Shown one piece after another: positions 62,895 to 64,000 of a stretch of 64,000 bases of DNA. The position numbers and the translations under genes were made by a program. The notes beneath the pieces were generated by a model. That model searched no databases, was not told the DNA's origin, and saw only the letters and a program-made list of their open reading frames with translations. The stretch comes from Pararge aegeria (Eukaryota > Arthropoda > Insecta > Lepidoptera > Nymphalidae), in contig NC_053195.1 in assembly GCF_905163445.1 (NCBI RefSeq), positions 1,602,501-1,666,500 of the forward strand. Direction: 5' to 3'. Numbering within the stretch: position 1 is the stretch's first letter; every line of letters begins with the position of its first letter.

Positions 62895-63051
62895 TCTTTA
62901 TATATATATTTCTTGTGTGCGTGTGTATGTCACTGAACTCCTCCTAAACGGCTGGACCGATTTGAATGAATTTTTCGGTATACGTTTGGGCGGTACCCTG
63001 GATGGTTTAGATTCACAAATAAGCCCGACAGATGGCGCTGGGTTCCGCTAG
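62895..63051 (+). mobile_element. Miniature Helitron-like element
   Basis: Starts TCTTTATATATATAT directly after A (62894), ends CTAG (63048-63051) directly before T (63052): the A|TC...CTRR|T rule of Helitrons. Inside: GAACTCCTCCTAAACGGCTG, GACCGATTTGAATGAATTTT, CCCGACAGATGGCGCTGGGT. The usual strong 3' hairpin is weak, so this is a probable rather than certain call. Confidence 0.55.
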
Positions 63052-63121
63052 TGTTATATAAAATAAGTAATTTTAAACAACTTTGCGTTAAATAATCTAA
63101 CCAGATAAATGGCTGCAATGT

Positions 63122-63510
63122 CGCAATTCATAGGACTAAAAAAGAAAACGAATAATGAAACTAAAGAAGACCTAAGACGAAGACCAAAACAAACTCTGGT
63201 TCATTTATTCATCCGTGGCAAAAACAAAAGTACGGCTCAATTTCAAAATTCAATACAATTATCGCGGTCAGATAGATATCTAAGGAATAACTTCAATTGC
63301 GCAATTCATAGCACTAAAAACGAAAACGAATAATGAAAATAAAGATGCGAGGATTCCAAAAGTGCCCTGTCTAAGACGAAGACCAAAACAAACTCTGGTA
63401 TCATTTATTCATCCGTGGCAAAAACAAAAGCACGGCTCAATTTCAAAATTCAATACAATTATCGCGGTCAGATAGATATCTAGGAAATAAATTCAATCGT
63501 GCAACACTGT
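63122..63510. repeat. Tandem duplication, two units of about 180-210 bp
   Basis: Unit 1 starts at 63122 and unit 2 at 63300, both with CGCAATTCATAG. Shared blocks: GAAAACGAATAATGAAA, CTAAGACGAAGACCAAAACA, CATTTATTCATCCGTGGCAA, TATCGCGGTCAGATAGATAT. Unit 2 has about 25 extra bases (GCGAGGATTCCAAAAGTGCC). Near-identity suggests a young event. The 74-codon frame 63109-63333 covers unit 1 only and has no domain. Confidence 0.9.
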
Positions 63511-63684
63511 TTTAGGTATCGACACCTAGGCTAACGAGACGTGACAGCAATCCATTATTCATATTTCGTGAATAATATCAAAACCGTTACAGTTTACTGT
63601 ATAAATTGATCTCGTTATAAATAAATAATATTATTGCGCTTTCAAGAATTTATTCGAGTGTATTTTAGGTATAGAATATCAGCA
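63511..63684. other. Short spacer
   Basis: Unassigned AT-rich sequence. Confidence 0.4.
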
Positions 63685-63850
63685 TCCGTCTATTAACGTC
63701 CCACTACGGGGAGAGGCCTTTCTCACAAGGAGCATAGACCCACCACGCTGCTCCAATGCGGGTGGGTGGGCTTTAACGGTTATTACCACAACTAACCTAA
63801 GACACTGTTTTATAAACATAATGGCCTCTCTGAGGCACGGGGGCTGATAC
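63685..63850 (-). mobile_element. SG 3' part
   Basis: TATTAACGTCCCACTACGGG, GAGAGGCCTTTCTCACAAGG, GACCCACCACGCTGCTCCAA, TGGGTGGGCTTTAACGGTTA, GGCCTCTCTGAGGCACG. Confidence 0.7.
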
Positions 63851-64000
63851 CAGTTGAACTATATTCATGAAATGTGGATTAACCACGAAAATCTTAGTTT
63901 AAAATCTTTGGTTAACGTAACCAACTATTAACTGCAAATAATTCACCAATAAACCAAGATTTTAGAAACTTAGCTTAAGAGCGAATAAAACATAAATAAT
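63851..64000. other. No gene seen
   Basis: AT-rich window end. Confidence 0.4.

Overview
This window looks like non-coding nuclear DNA from a moth or butterfly (Lepidoptera). It is AT-rich. I find no open reading frame that I can defend as a host gene, no tRNA or rRNA gene, and no bacterial-style operon. The open frames are at most 128 codons, and the recognisable ones are broken C-termini of non-LTR retrotransposons (LINEs) or chance frames across repeats. The lepidopteran assignment rests on general knowledge of the repeat families; species cannot be told from the sequence. The window could be intergenic or lie inside large introns.

The recognisable content is a nested layer of transposable elements, which I nickname as follows. 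SA: tRNA-headed SINE with a GATGAT-rich 3' end. SB: tRNA-headed SINE whose 3' tail matches a LINE tail at 2266-2657. SC: tRNA-headed SINE ending in TTTA repeats. SG: tRNA-headed SINE with a GTGGTTAGCATG head. HR: a structured repeat with a hammerhead-ribozyme-like core, frequent inverted junctions and a possible link to Penelope-like elements. LF, LQ, LE and P: LINE 3' ends. RTE: fragments of an RTE-type LINE C-terminus. H, J, M, V and W: unclassified dispersed repeats.

Layout. 1-7 kb: SA/SB/SC/LINE nests. 7-10.7 kb: quiet. 10.7-28 kb: the densest repeat cluster, with a solo LTR inside an SC copy (11976-12338), a foldback element (15744-15918), a hAT-like MITE with 8-bp target duplication (20053-20189), a perfect 27-bp-arm hairpin (19915-19972), and a LINE inserted in an SA copy with 11-bp duplication (27403-27783). 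29-36 kb: quieter, with scattered SC, M and P. 36-49 kb: SB, SC, SG, HR and J copies, an RTE remnant, and the 5' end of an LTR retrotransposon with a tRNA-Trp-type primer-binding site (44899-45115) running into tandem arrays (45108-45541). 49-55 kb: mostly quiet. 55-64 kb: further SINEs, a LINE with an 18-bp target duplication (59367-59975), a miniature Helitron-like element (62895-63051) and a recent tandem duplication (63122-63510).

Nothing here works together as a pathway. The relationships are those of transposons: non-autonomous SINEs borrowing LINE tails, elements inserting into one another, and inverted pairs that would fold if transcribed. The most interesting candidate is the HR family. 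All copy boundaries are approximate unless a target-site duplication is stated.
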